From: a virus
Strand: one strand, 5' to 3'
DNA length: 31,744 nucleotides
IMG/VR virus record: IMGVR_UViG_3300037042_004100
Location: 1 to 31,744 of that record
Numbering within the stretch: the first letter of the stretch is position 1; every line of letters starts with the position of its first letter. The translations under genes and the position numbers were made by a program. Below, in pieces: positions 1 to 6,169 of the stretch. The notes under the pieces were generated by a model. The model saw nothing but the letters and a program-made list of their open reading frames with translations, was not told the origin of the DNA and did not search any database.

Positions 1-33
1 ATTGGATTGATGCTGTTGCCGTAACTTGTTCAC

Positions 34-395
34 CGTCGCTCAGGTTGGCACCGCTCAGGTAGGCACCGCTCAGGTTGGCACCGCTCAGGTTGGCATCGCT
101 CAGGTTGGCACCGCGCAGGTAGGCACGCTCAGGTTGGCACCGCTCAGGTTGGCATCGCTCAGGTAGGCACCGCTCAGGTAGGCACCGCTCAGGTTGGCAC
201 CGCTCAGGTTGGCATCGCTCAGGTAGGCACCGCTCAGGTAGGCACCGCTCAGGTTGGCACCGCTCAGGTTGGCATCGCTCAGGTTGGCACCGCGCAGGTT
301 GGCACCGCTCAGGTTGGCATCGCGCAGGTTGGCACCGCTCAGGTTGGCATCGCGCAGGTTGGCATCGCTCAGGTTGGCATCGCTCAGGTTGGCAC
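34..395. repeat. 15-bp tandem repeat array coding pentapeptides
   Basis: About 24 copies of a 15-base unit (ggca[c/t]cgctcaggt[t/a]) run head to tail. Each codes one A(N/Y)LS(G/D) pentapeptide on the minus strand. Units differ mainly at two positions, which swap G/D and N/Y. One unit lacks a single base and shifts the reading frame. Such uniform repeats are prone to slippage and to recombination, so copy number may vary between relatives. Confidence 0.95.
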
Positions 396-474
396 GTTCT
401 CCCGCCGGATCCTTGTTCAGCCACTTGCGGTGACGTTCAAGGATTGCGGGAAGGTCTTGGGATGTAATGGTCAT
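100..474 (-). CDS. pentapeptide-repeat protein, frameshifted, really continues past the left edge
   Basis: The protein starts with a short helical header (ILERHRKWL) followed by about 18 pentapeptide repeats of the form A(N/Y)LS(G/D), the family signature that folds into a right-handed quadrilateral beta-helix. The ATG at 474 is preferred over a GTG at 480 because GGAG lies five bases before it. A single base is missing from one repeat at about 121-128 (aggcacgctc where the other copies have aggcaccgctc). This throws the frame and adds a short unrelated tail (VPTCAVPT) before a stop at 100. If the base is restored the repeats continue to about position 34 and read on into a different C-terminus (DGEQVTATASIQ) that leaves the window. 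This is either a sequencing error, slippage within a repeat, or phase variation. Pentapeptide proteins include gyrase-protecting DNA mimics, but nothing here fixes a function. The gene is the last of its operon seen here and has its own promoter-like motif at 501-529. Confidence 0.85.
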   Translation of the reverse strand: MTITSQDLPAILERHRKWLNKDPAGERANLSDANLSDANLRDANLSGANLRDANLSGANLRGANLSDANLSGANLSGAYLSGAYLSDANLSGANLSGAYLSGAYLSDANLSGANLSVPTCAVPT

Positions 475-500
475 TTTCACTCCGTGTTGGCTGCGTCCAT

Positions 501-529
501 CTATCGTGCGGCTTTCCGCCGCATGTCAA
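501..529 (-). promoter_or_regulatory. promoter/operator motif copy 1 (TTGACA with dyad in spacer)
   Basis: On the minus strand TTGACA (529-524) is followed after one base by GCGGC-GGAAA-GCCGC, an inverted repeat filling the spacer, and then GATAGA as a plausible -10. The pentapeptide gene begins about 50 bases after the -35 box. The same layout occurs at 3825-3853 and 4293-4321, so a shared regulator that binds the dyad and blocks RNA polymerase is a reasonable inference. Confidence 0.6.
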
Positions 530-603
530 GCATCCTGTTTCTCCTCCACCAATCCCGCAGATACCACCCCTCCAACTGCCACGCCCCGGCGTAGATTTTC
601 TTG

Positions 604-630
604 CCTAGCGTCACCGGAGGGACGGCTAGG
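604..630 (-). other. hairpin after the wHTH gene
   Basis: On the minus strand CCTAG-C-CGTC pairs with GACG-CTAGG around an 8-base loop, with one bulge. It lies about 30 bases after the stop of the gene ending at 659. The 3' flank is A-rich, not T-rich, so it is not a standard intrinsic terminator. It could stabilise the 3' end of the mRNA. Confidence 0.35.
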
Positions 631-658
631 ACGCGACACTTGCGGGGGCGGTGGGTGG

Positions 659-919
659 TCATCCCTTGCCGTCCAGTATCTGGCGAGCCCGGCTAGCAAC
701 ACCCATGTCCGCGCACGGGATCCGGTACAGGAATGGGCCCGGAATCGGCGCGGGTTTGCATTCAACTTGCAGGAATAGCGGGGCCTTCCGTAGGTCGCGG
801 ATACGCGCAGAGCATCCGGTCTGCGATAGACCAGCGGCGGTAGCGATGTGCGGCAGATAGTGCCAACCTCCATCCTCCATGACTTCCAGTACTGCGCGGC
901 ATCCTTGGGCTCGGCTCAT
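659..919 (-). CDS. small winged-helix-like DNA-binding protein
   Basis: This 86-aa protein has the layout of a compact winged helix. A first helix with LEVMEDGGWH is followed by IATAAGLSQTGCSARIRDLRKA, where the GLSQ turn and the following helix look like a recognition helix. The strand FLQVECKPAPIPGPFLYRI then resembles a wing that ends in the usual Y-R-I/L pattern. Similar end-to-end winged-helix proteins are common among small phage accessory genes and often act as regulators, but no target can be named. The ATG overlaps the stop of the preceding gene in an ATGA, so the two are translationally coupled. It closes the run of small genes after the SSB gene; the 180 bases beyond it hold a hairpin and the next promoter. 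Confidence 0.7.
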   Translation of the reverse strand: MSRAQGCRAVLEVMEDGGWHYLPHIATAAGLSQTGCSARIRDLRKAPLFLQVECKPAPIPGPFLYRIPCADMGVASRARQILDGKG

Positions 920-1140
920 GGCGTTTCCTTGTAAATAACAAATTCAAGCGTTACCAATCCAGTGATTGGGTTCCTACTTTCTGAAAATGAAAGGACTGTA
1001 CCATAGTATTCACAAGTAACTCCGCCGGATTTAACCTCCTGGTTATTAAACCTGAAGGAAAGCGCCGGGGCCTTAGTGCTTTTTGGCGCGGTCCCCACCT
1101 TGGAGTTACCATAGATCAGGTTGTGGATTCTTTCGCTCAT
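916..1140 (-). CDS. hypothetical phage protein (74 aa)
   Basis: I do not recognise this protein. The ATG at 1140 is chosen because GGAGG stands four bases upstream and because it forms an ATGA overlap with the previous gene; an upstream open frame to 1251 is shadow sequence. The product starts MSERIHNLIYGNSKVG and looks like a small beta-rich soluble protein (LSFRFNNQ, EYYGTVLSFSES, LVTLEFVIYKE). It has no membrane segment or metal-binding cluster. It is coupled to its neighbours on both sides. Confidence 0.7.
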   Translation of the reverse strand: MSERIHNLIYGNSKVGTAPKSTKAPALSFRFNNQEVKSGGVTCEYYGTVLSFSESRNPITGLVTLEFVIYKETP

Positions 1141-1328
1141 GTGGCCTCCGTGGGTTGGTGTTTCTTGATCGCCTCGGCCTCGGTCTCTAGGACCGCCCGC
1201 CGTTCCTTGCTGGCATCCCGCCACTCCTTGCGGATAGCGTCTAGCCTGCATTGTCCGTGGTATGTCGTCATTCCCTTAGGTGGGCTGATGGCCATGGCCT
1301 TGTGGCAGTAGACGCAGGTGGCTGCCAT
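1137..1328 (-). CDS. small putative zinc-binding protein (63 aa)
   Basis: The 63-aa product has CVYC near its N-terminus and HGQC about twenty residues later. This C-x2-C / H-x2-C pattern could hold one zinc ion. The C-terminal half is a charged helix (RKEWRDASKERRAVLETEAEAIKK). The ATG at 1328 lies one base after the TAA of the preceding gene, and its stop overlaps the next start (ATGA). The SD is poor, so translation probably relies on coupling. The longer frame to 1454 reads through the upstream gene and is rejected. Function unknown; a nucleic-acid-binding zinc ribbon is possible. Confidence 0.65.
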   Translation of the reverse strand: MAATCVYCHKAMAISPPKGMTTYHGQCRLDAIRKEWRDASKERRAVLETEAEAIKKHQPTEAT

Positions 1329-1329
1329 T

Positions 1330-1539
1330 TTACTTAAATATTTTACATAGAGTTCCGATGGTGAAAATAAAAATAAAGAATACGGCAGCCAGCGAAAGCA
1401 ATACCGCCAATGGGATCCAAAGCGGCGACAGCACCCACCACCAGGGCCATGCAATGTATCCTGTGAGTTTTAGTCCAATAAATAATACGGTAAGAAGTCC
1501 GCAAAATCCTATACCGCCTGATGACCTCGATTCGCTCAT
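1330..1539 (-). CDS. small two-TM membrane protein
   Basis: This 69-aa product has a short polar N-terminus and then two hydrophobic segments, about residues 13-29 (FCGLLTVLFIGLKLTGYI) and 37-62 (LSPLWIPLAVLLSLAAVFFIFIF). The Trp-rich turn AWPWWWV between them is a pattern often seen in small phage inner-membrane peptides. The ATG at 1539 has AGGAG nine bases upstream. It follows a strong hairpin at 1562-1587, so it may be expressed by readthrough or from a promoter in the 240-base gap before it. Function unknown; its size would fit a holin or superinfection-exclusion peptide, but nothing specific supports either. Confidence 0.75.
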   Translation of the reverse strand: MSESRSSGGIGFCGLLTVLFIGLKLTGYIAWPWWWVLSPLWIPLAVLLSLAAVFFIFIFTIGTLCKIFK

Positions 1540-1556
1540 GACTTGATTCTCCTGCC

Positions 1557-1588
1557 CAAGAACCCCACCACGGCAAGCCGGGTGGGGG
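1557..1588 (-). terminator. probable intrinsic terminator after the SSB gene
   Basis: On the minus strand CCCCACC-CGGC-TT-GCCG-T-GGTGGGG forms an 11-bp GC-rich hairpin with a two-base loop, followed by TTCTT. The stem is very strong but the T-tract is short, so termination may be partial. It lies between the SSB gene (ends 1778) and the next small gene (starts 1539). Confidence 0.5.
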
Positions 1589-1777
1589 CGGGGATTACCT
1601 AGACGACCTCGGAGCCAGTCACGCTTTCGCGCCACGGAGTTGAACCGCGCCACCGTCTACGCCGATATGAACCTCGGGCTGAGGGCTGTCCACGCTTTCG
1701 CGTCGTGGGATGGTCGGGGCTTTCAACACCAATCCCCTCCACGGCACCACGCTGGGAGGGGATTGGATTGTCTTGGA
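1589..1777 (-). other. non-coding gap with paired GAAA-tetraloop hairpins
   Basis: No convincing gene is seen here. On the minus strand CGCGAAAGCG, a short hairpin capped by a GNRA (GAAA) tetraloop, occurs twice within a 12-base direct repeat (1620-1631 and 1691-1702). Between them lie CCGA-N8-TCGG and a stem resembling a tRNA T-arm (CGCGG-TTCAACT-CCGTG). No acceptor stem can be built, so this is not called a tRNA. It may be a structured leader or small RNA. Confidence 0.3.
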
Positions 1778-2209
1778 TCAGAACGGAGGTTCGTCGTCAG
1801 CGGCGGCGGGCGCTGGACGTGGGCGGGATGGGGCGGGCGCAGGCGCAGGCGCAGGCGCCCGTTCATCGTCCCCGCCTTCCTTGCGGTCCAGAATCCGTGC
1901 GGTCGTTGCCTCAATCCGCAAGCCAGCCCCCGGACCATTCTTCTCGGTGTTCCATTTCTCCACATAGGCCGGGCCGCTGGCCAGGACCATGGAACCCTTC
2001 ACTCCGTCACGGATAAGCCATTCCGCTTCCTTGCCCCAGATAGAGCCGGATACGCTGGTGTAGTGGTCCTCCCACTCCTTGGACTGGATGTTCTTCACCT
2101 TGGTCTTGTGGTAGCCACGGAACGCGGCGCCGGTGCGGTCGCCGGATCCGATGGGCTTGGGCGGCTCGTACAGGTGAATGATCACCGTGGGGATGATAGC
2201 GGTAGGCAT
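1778..2209 (-). CDS. ssb: single-stranded DNA-binding protein
   Basis: SSB coats single-stranded DNA during phage replication and recombination and recruits partners through its acidic C-terminal tip. The 143-aa product has an OB-fold-like first 100 residues (PTVIIHLYEPPKPIG, VKNIQSKEWEDHYTSVSGSIWG, TEKNGPGAGLRIEATTARILD). A disordered Ala/Pro linker coded by a short GC-rich repeat follows, and the protein ends in DDEPPF, the classic SSB tip. Length fits the family. The ATG overlaps the upstream TAA in TAATG. It sits two genes after a RecA-like Sak4-type ATPase, a partnership known in phages, where annealing by the ATPase depends on SSB. Confidence 0.88.
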   Translation of the reverse strand: MPTAIIPTVIIHLYEPPKPIGSGDRTGAAFRGYHKTKVKNIQSKEWEDHYTSVSGSIWGKEAEWLIRDGVKGSMVLASGPAYVEKWNTEKNGPGAGLRIEATTARILDRKEGGDDERAPAPAPAPAPSRPRPAPAAADDEPPF

Positions 2210-2454
2210 TAGATAGTCTCCCAGAGAACGGACTTTGCCTTGCTGCGGATCCCGGCAACCTGAGCGGCCAAAAGTTCGGCCACGATATCGGCGGCGGGGT
2301 GGCCGATAAGCTCGGACAGGGCCAAAATTTCATCGGGGATCGTGATGGTGATCTTGTTGCCTCGTGAATGGGCGCGGACGTTGAGCGGGTCCACGGTTTC
2401 GGTGTTGGGGAGGATGACCACGGGGGCGAGGTCATCGGCGGAGGTGTCGGACAT
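2209..2454 (-). CDS. small ribbon-helix-helix-like protein
   Basis: The 81-aa protein has a disordered acidic start and then a segment, NKITITIPDEILALSEL...AADIVAELLAAQ, which matches the strand-helix-helix layout of ribbon-helix-helix DNA-binding proteins. The match is by pattern only. ATG 2454 has AGGA five bases upstream; the longer frame to 2580 overlaps the previous gene and lacks an SD. The stop overlaps the SSB start (TAATG), so the two are coupled. Confidence 0.65.
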   Translation of the reverse strand: MSDTSADDLAPVVILPNTETVDPLNVRAHSRGNKITITIPDEILALSELIGHPAADIVAELLAAQVAGIRSKAKSVLWETI

Positions 2455-2495
2455 AGGATTCCTGTTAGGGAGCGGGATTTGGTGAGGGGGGATTT

Positions 2496-2687
2496 CTAAG
2501 CCGGGGAAGCGCATGGCATAGCCTCGGCCTCGCCATGGGCACGCTTTGCGGCGTCGATCAACGTGATCAGCGTTGCCCATTCCAGCGTTGCCCCGGGGAC
2601 GTGATTGATCCGGGCGGAGATAAGCTCTAGGGTCTCAATTTCCCGGCGGCTGATCAGCACAGGGCAGAACTCGGGGGGCTGGCTCAT
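2496..2687 (-). CDS. hypothetical protein (63 aa) coupled to the Sak4-like gene
   Basis: Not recognised. The 63-aa product is largely helical (SRREIETLELISARINHV, LEWATLITLIDAAKRAH) with no cysteine cluster or TM segment. Its ATG overlaps the TGA of the ATPase gene as ATGA, and 41 bases separate it from the next gene. The position between a RecA-like ATPase and SSB suggests a recombination or replication accessory role, by context only. Confidence 0.6.
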   Translation of the reverse strand: MSQPPEFCPVLISRREIETLELISARINHVPGATLEWATLITLIDAAKRAHGEAEAMPCASPA

Positions 2688-3589
2688 GCTCCGACCTCCC
2701 GGGCGATTTCGTTGAGGCGGTCGATGGTTTCGCTGGCGGGTAGCCCGGCCTTACTGAGGGCGTCTAGCGATGCGGCCCGGTCAGGTGATGCGGCAAGGAT
2801 GCGGGTCTTCAAGGCCCCTGCCTCGGCCTTTTGTTCAGTGGTCCAGACTGGCTTTGCCGATGGGATGGCGGCGGTTGCGGCTGCCGGTTGGGCAGCGATT
2901 GGAGCCGGTGCCCCAGACTCCAGCCAACCAAAGACCACCGCGCCAAAGTCAGCCGCGCTAGGGTTCTTCCAGGTCTTGCCGTCAAGATCGGCGCAACGGG
3001 TCTTTGTGGTCCAGGCGTTGTGATCTTGGTCAAGCTCTAGGACAACGTCGAAATCATACTCTACACCATCCCTACACTCTGGCTTTGTCCCAACTTTTCG
3101 AGGCACCTTTTTACCACGATCGTTTTCCTCAATGAGCCATTCCGTTTTGCTGCGTATCGTGGCGATAACATGAATCTTGCTGCCGTTGATAGATTGCATC
3201 AAGGCATCCCAAATTGGAGTAACTTTCCCCCAAGACTGAAAGGAGTTAGACGACCGGCTTCGAGTAGTCTCCTGGTCAACAAGTTCAAGGGCCCCCTTCC
3301 ATCCATGCGTCAAGCTATCAATTATTACCACCTCATAACCAGATTCTTCAGCTGCGTGGATGGCAGCAAGATAAGTGCGTGGGTCCCGGTCGGGGATATC
3401 AAGAACATCGAAATTGAAACGATCGGCATACTTGCATGAAGATCTGTTTTCAGAATCAATAACGGCAACCCTACGGCCTTCGGTGATCGAGAGGGCGGTG
3501 TAGGTCTTCCCCGCTCCGGTAGGGCCAAGGATGGCAAGGCGTAGCTTAGCCTGCGTCTTCTCGGCTTTAGTAAAGGTGAATGTGCTCAT
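2684..3589 (-). CDS. RecA-like P-loop ATPase, Sak4-type recombinase
   Basis: The 301-aa protein starts FTFTKAEKTQAKLRLAILGPTGAGKT: Walker A is residues 22-29 (GPTGAGKT) and Walker B residues 87-91 (VVIID, followed by SLTHGW). The sensor-like segment KIHVIATIRSKTEW and later strands (YDFDVVLELDQDHNAW) complete a compact RecA core. Phage proteins of this type are Sak4-like ATPases of the Rad51/RecA superfamily, which promote SSB-dependent strand annealing. The C-terminal 80 residues are an Ala/Pro linker plus a small helical domain (ALKTRILAASPDRAASLDALSKAGL). ATG overlaps the upstream stop (ATGA). An SSB gene lies two genes downstream. Alternative: a DNA-packaging or partition-like P-loop ATPase, less likely given the context. 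Confidence 0.8.
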   Translation of the reverse strand: MSTFTFTKAEKTQAKLRLAILGPTGAGKTYTALSITEGRRVAVIDSENRSSCKYADRFNFDVLDIPDRDPRTYLAAIHAAEESGYEVVIIDSLTHGWKGALELVDQETTRSRSSNSFQSWGKVTPIWDALMQSINGSKIHVIATIRSKTEWLIEENDRGKKVPRKVGTKPECRDGVEYDFDVVLELDQDHNAWTTKTRCADLDGKTWKNPSAADFGAVVFGWLESGAPAPIAAQPAAATAAIPSAKPVWTTEQKAEAGALKTRILAASPDRAASLDALSKAGLPASETIDRLNEIAREVGA

Positions 3590-3819
3590 TTAAGCTTCCC
3601 GGTGTAAAATGGTTCTTTGGGCATGAATCGCCCGCAAGCCTGTGCCTTGATGGCGGCTAGGTTTATTTCAACGGTGAGGTTCACATATCGCTTATCGGCG
3701 GCATGTCTCCGCTGGTTTTCTGCCCTGATCTTGGCCATTTGCTCCGGGGTTTCCGGTGGCCTTTGGGGCGTTACGTCCGACCATGCGGAATTGCTTCTCC
3801 AGCGTTTTTCACTGCTCAT
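3586..3819 (-). CDS. hypothetical protein (77 aa)
   Basis: Not recognised. A Pro/Glu-rich front (SDVTPQRPPETPEQ) is followed by a basic helix (MAKIRAENQRRHAADKRYVNLTVEINLAAIKAQ). The start is uncertain: ATG 3819 has a weak GTGGACC before it, while ATG 3831 and 3828 in the same frame have no better SD. It overlaps the stop of the membrane-protein gene and its own stop overlaps the Sak4-type ATPase start (ATGA). A dyad promoter motif lies at 3825-3853, so transcription may start almost at this ATG. Confidence 0.6.
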   Translation of the reverse strand: MSSEKRWRSNSAWSDVTPQRPPETPEQMAKIRAENQRRHAADKRYVNLTVEINLAAIKAQACGRFMPKEPFYTGKLK

Positions 3820-4027
3820 GGTCCACATCATGCGGCATCGCGCCGCACGTCAAGTGATATCTTTCGTCACGCTTAACGCTCACCATTACCCAGGCCAGCA
3901 CCACCCCAACCAGCACGGCGGCGACCCGTTCGGCGTTGGTGATTCCGCCCTGCCAGACGATCACGCCAGCCACCCCAACGGACAGAGACGCACACGCCAC
4001 AAGGGCCACGATGTAGCGAAGTTTCAT
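3809..4027 (-). CDS. small membrane protein (72 aa)
   Basis: Two hydrophobic helices are visible: residues 5-25 (YIVALVACASLSVGVAGVIVW) and about 33-50 (RVAAVLVGVVLAWVMVSV). A charged Cys/His-containing tail follows (KRDERYHLTCGAMPHDVDHEQ). The orientation would be a hairpin with both ends in the cytoplasm. ATG overlaps the regulator stop as ATGA, so it is the second gene of the operon. No family assigned. Confidence 0.7.
   Translation of the reverse strand: MKLRYIVALVACASLSVGVAGVIVWQGGITNAERVAAVLVGVVLAWVMVSVKRDERYHLTCGAMPHDVDHEQ
3825..3853 (-). promoter_or_regulatory. promoter/operator motif copy 2 (TTGACG with dyad in spacer)
   Basis: Minus strand TTGACG (3853-3848), one base, then GCGGC-GCGAT-GCCGC and TGATGT at -10 spacing 17. 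It is inside the 3' end of the membrane-protein gene and just upstream of the next start. The match to the other two copies in sequence and spacing is the main evidence; the -10 is poor, so it may be an operator more than a promoter. Confidence 0.45.
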
Positions 4028-4275
4028 TTGATGGCCTTGACCTTGGTGGGGGTACGCTCGGGAGTCTTGACCTTGGTCCCCGGCGGGGCACCCAGCAGGA
4101 TCGGCGCGGCGGTCTGAGCGGCCAGCGGGATGGGCACGCTCCCGGCAATCCAGCGGCGGATAGTGGCCTCATCAACCCCCATACGCCGGGCGGCTTGCCG
4201 ACCGCTTAGGCCGTAATGGTGAATGAGGTCTCGGATGTCCTGGGAAGGCGTGCGTTCTTTGTTTTTCTTCGGCAT
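4024..4275 (-). CDS. helix-turn-helix regulator, first gene of the left operon
   Basis: The 83-aa product has a clear Cro/C1-like helix-turn-helix at residues 12-42. QDIRDLIHHYGLSGRQAARRMG forms the first two helices and VDEATIRRWIAG the recognition helix. A basic, Pro-rich tail follows (TKVKTPERTPTKVKAIK). ATG 4275 has AGGGG five bases upstream. It is the first gene of its operon, directly behind a promoter whose spacer is an inverted repeat (4300-4314). Autoregulation through this dyad is a natural inference, and the same dyad recurs at two other starts. It resembles small phage regulators whose recognition helix carries (S/V)xxTIRRW. Confidence 0.8.
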   Translation of the reverse strand: MPKKNKERTPSQDIRDLIHHYGLSGRQAARRMGVDEATIRRWIAGSVPIPLAAQTAAPILLGAPPGTKVKTPERTPTKVKAIK

Positions 4276-4292
4276 ACTTGCCCCTTGTCCTG

Positions 4293-4321
4293 GTAGCTTG
4301 CGGCGATATGCCGCTTGTCAA
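4293..4321 (-). promoter_or_regulatory. promoter/operator motif copy 3, upstream of the HTH regulator
   Basis: Minus strand TTGACA (4321-4316), one base, GCGGC-ATATC-GCCGC, then AGCTAC at 17-base spacing. Transcription from here would give a roughly 10-base leader with the SD AGGGG of the regulator gene. The -35 is perfect and the -10 weak, as expected for a promoter that needs, or is blocked by, a regulator. Confidence 0.6.
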
Positions 4322-4921
4322 CAAGGTCTATCCCGCGAGTCGTCGGAGCATCACGCAAAACACCCCACCCTTTTCTGCATCCCTATCGGGATTTCAGCCG
4401 CCTCTACTCCGGTGGCCCCTTCTCCTCTCGCGCATGCTGTGCCTCGTATCGTCCCAGGGACGGATGCAGACGGCAGGAGCAAACGACTAACGAACCTTTG
4501 CAGGCGCAAGAGTATTCTAGGGCTACGTCGCTGGTCAGGAACGGCGGGGGGATCGGGCATCGAGGAAACGGATCGAGGCTTGCCGCCCGTCCCTGGTGTT
4601 TCCATATTCACCGATCCCAGGCGCGTATTGGGGTGTGACGTTTGACGCCTCACCCGCCGTGTGCCCAGCCCCCGGCCCCGCTATTGGCCAGCCCCTCCAT
4701 CACGGGGACTTTTAACGCCCCAGGTTTGGGCGGCGGCTGGGTGGACTAGGCCAGTGGGGATGTCTGGAAACAATCCAACCGAACCGCCGTCCTGCCAAGG
4801 TGGAAGCGTTGGGGGTTAAGTCCAACGTGCAGGGCGGCTGTTCGGTTGTACTGCTCTCCTGCGGCTTCCACACCGCATTCGACATGGGCAACTATCCGGC
4901 CATTCCGGAAAGTTCAAGCCC
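4322..4921. other. 600-base intergenic region between virion operon and left operon
   Basis: No gene is supported here; the open frames are short, have no SD and read as low-complexity shadows. The region holds several hairpins: ATCCC-TATC-GGGAT (4379-4392), GTCC-CAG-GGAC (about 4451-4461), GGTG-N10-CACC (near 4593-4612), GGGG-N10-CCCC (near 4704-4722) and a long structured element at 4775-4877. No T-rich intrinsic terminator is seen directly after the stop of the last virion gene, so how that operon ends is unclear. Confidence 0.5.
4775..4877 (+). ncRNA. candidate structured RNA with long stem and pseudoknot
   Basis: An arm at 4776-4795 pairs with 4829-4848 over 20 positions with one mismatch and one wobble. 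Inside it CGTTGG (4807-4812) pairs with CCAACG (4822-4827). A second hairpin TGCGG-N8-CCGCA follows (about 4860-4877). Its loop CTTCCACA is complementary to GTGGAAG (4800-4806) in the internal loop of the first, so a pseudoknot or kissing contact is possible. The plus strand is preferred because the imperfect pairs become G-U wobbles on that strand only. No family is recognised and no clear promoter is visible. Confidence 0.45.
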
Positions 4922-6169
4922 CTAGGGGAAGTCGCTGGCCGTGACCGAGAGCTTGAGGTAGTTGCCGGGGCACCAGTCGCCGTAGAGGGTCGCCCAATGT
5001 GGCGGGCAAATCTGCTCTGGGAAAAAGACCAGAGTATTTTGGATGGTGGTCCCGCCGTTTTCCGTCTCGGTTCGCAGATACACTGCCCCAGCGGGGGGCG
5101 TCACCATTCCCGTTTCGTACCAGTCGCCGTTTATTCCAATGGCAGTTCCAGAAAAGACCGTCCCGCCAGCGTTGATCAGCTTCCCCAGTGCGTTGTACCA
5201 GAATAGTGTATGGGTCGTCCCCGCAATTGTGAAAATGTACCCGTACACCACAATGCGCGCAGATACCCCGGGCCGGATCCAAAATCCGGTGGTCCAATTG
5301 AGGCGGAATGTTGATACGGCTGTCGGGGAGGTGGACGGCACTTCCCCACACCGCATCACCACATCTTGCGTGTCTGGCGTGCCCCCTGTGTGGGATATCA
5401 TGCTTGCCCGGTGCTGGTTCCGGTGGTCGTATTCCGGATAGGTCCATTGACGCTGAACGCAAGGGGTTGGCCTTGGGTTTAGATAAACGCTTTCGGACTC
5501 TGGATACACGGGCTTGATGTGGTTGTCGTATCCACTATATGAATCGATTATTAAATGGACATAATCCGTTCCGCCAAAAATACTTGCCATATTTCCGGAA
5601 GTGTCGTTGATTCCGATAGAGATTGAGCCCTGCAAAGAGTCGTCAAAGACATAAAAATCAAGGGGATAGATGTTTGTGATAAAATAATATCTATCAATTG
5701 CCGCCACGGTATACCCGCCGGAGTTTGTCGCGGTCCCGGTATACTTTTCAAAATATCCAATGTACTTTGCGTTTAAAAGAGCGCCGGTTGAGAAATACGC
5801 AGTGCCCGAAGTGCCTGATGGGGCGTAGATCATCGCCGTGTTGTCTGTCGTAGAATATAGCGTAGCCCACCCAGGCGACGAAAGCGCGGTCAATCTGCAA
5901 AGGTTAGGGGAGGCCCACCCTGACCCGAGGACTCCGAAATTCCAATAAGGTGAAGACCCAACGGGGAACAGTTTCCCGCCGCCTGGATAAGAGTAGGACG
6001 GGAGCGCCCTCGGCACGCACCCGACGGGAACCTCATCCTGCGTGAACTCAATTGTAACCAGATAGATATTACAAACCGGGGTATACCAAGACGGAACAAA
6101 AGACGCATATCCAGGGCTGCTTGGTCCGGTCATCCCACTGGCGACACTCGTCAGCGATACCGTGGGCAT
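4922..6169 (-). CDS. putative tail-tip / receptor-binding protein (last virion gene)
   Basis: The 415-aa product is rich in Gly, Ser, Thr and aromatic residues in a beta pattern typical of tail-tip or host-binding proteins (SIFGGTDYVHLIIDSYSGYD, TTGFWIRPGVSARIVVYGYI, PPAGAVYLRTETENGG). The C-terminal third looks like a carbohydrate-binding-type jelly roll, by pattern only. ATG 6169 overlaps the TGA of the upstream tail gene (TGATG); the frame to 6223 is shadow. As the last gene after tape measure and tail-hub genes, it occupies the slot where siphophages place host-range proteins. It contains an unusual number of cysteines for a phage protein (several of them in its N- and C-terminal thirds). 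Confidence 0.6.
   Translation of the reverse strand: MPTVSLTSVASGMTGPSSPGYASFVPSWYTPVCNIYLVTIEFTQDEVPVGCVPRALPSYSYPGGGKLFPVGSSPYWNFGVLGSGWASPNLCRLTALSSPGWATLYSTTDNTAMIYAPSGTSGTAYFSTGALLNAKYIGYFEKYTGTATNSGGYTVAAIDRYYFITNIYPLDFYVFDDSLQGSISIGINDTSGNMASIFGGTDYVHLIIDSYSGYDNHIKPVYPESESVYLNPRPTPCVQRQWTYPEYDHRNQHRASMISHTGGTPDTQDVVMRCGEVPSTSPTAVSTFRLNWTTGFWIRPGVSARIVVYGYIFTIAGTTHTLFWYNALGKLINAGGTVFSGTAIGINGDWYETGMVTPPAGAVYLRTETENGGTTIQNTLVFFPEQICPPHWATLYGDWCPGNYLKLSVTASDFP

Noticed and set aside
34-395. Regular repeats resembling a CRISPR array
   Set aside because: The 15-base units are contiguous with no unique spacers, and they code pentapeptide repeats.
1610-1705. Possible tRNA gene (T-arm CGCGG-TTCAACT-CCGTG)
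   Set aside because: No matching acceptor stem and no regular anticodon arm can be built around it.
1640-2212. Plus-strand open frame (190 codons) over the SSB gene
   Set aside because: Arg/Gly-rich shadow of the SSB linker repeats, no motif.
4223-4645. Plus-strand open frame in the intergenic region
   Set aside because: No SD, low-complexity product, covers promoter and hairpins.
4808-4827. GGGTTAAGTCC-AACG similar to a 16S rRNA segment
   Set aside because: Only 11 contiguous bases match and the surrounding structure is different; chance is likely.
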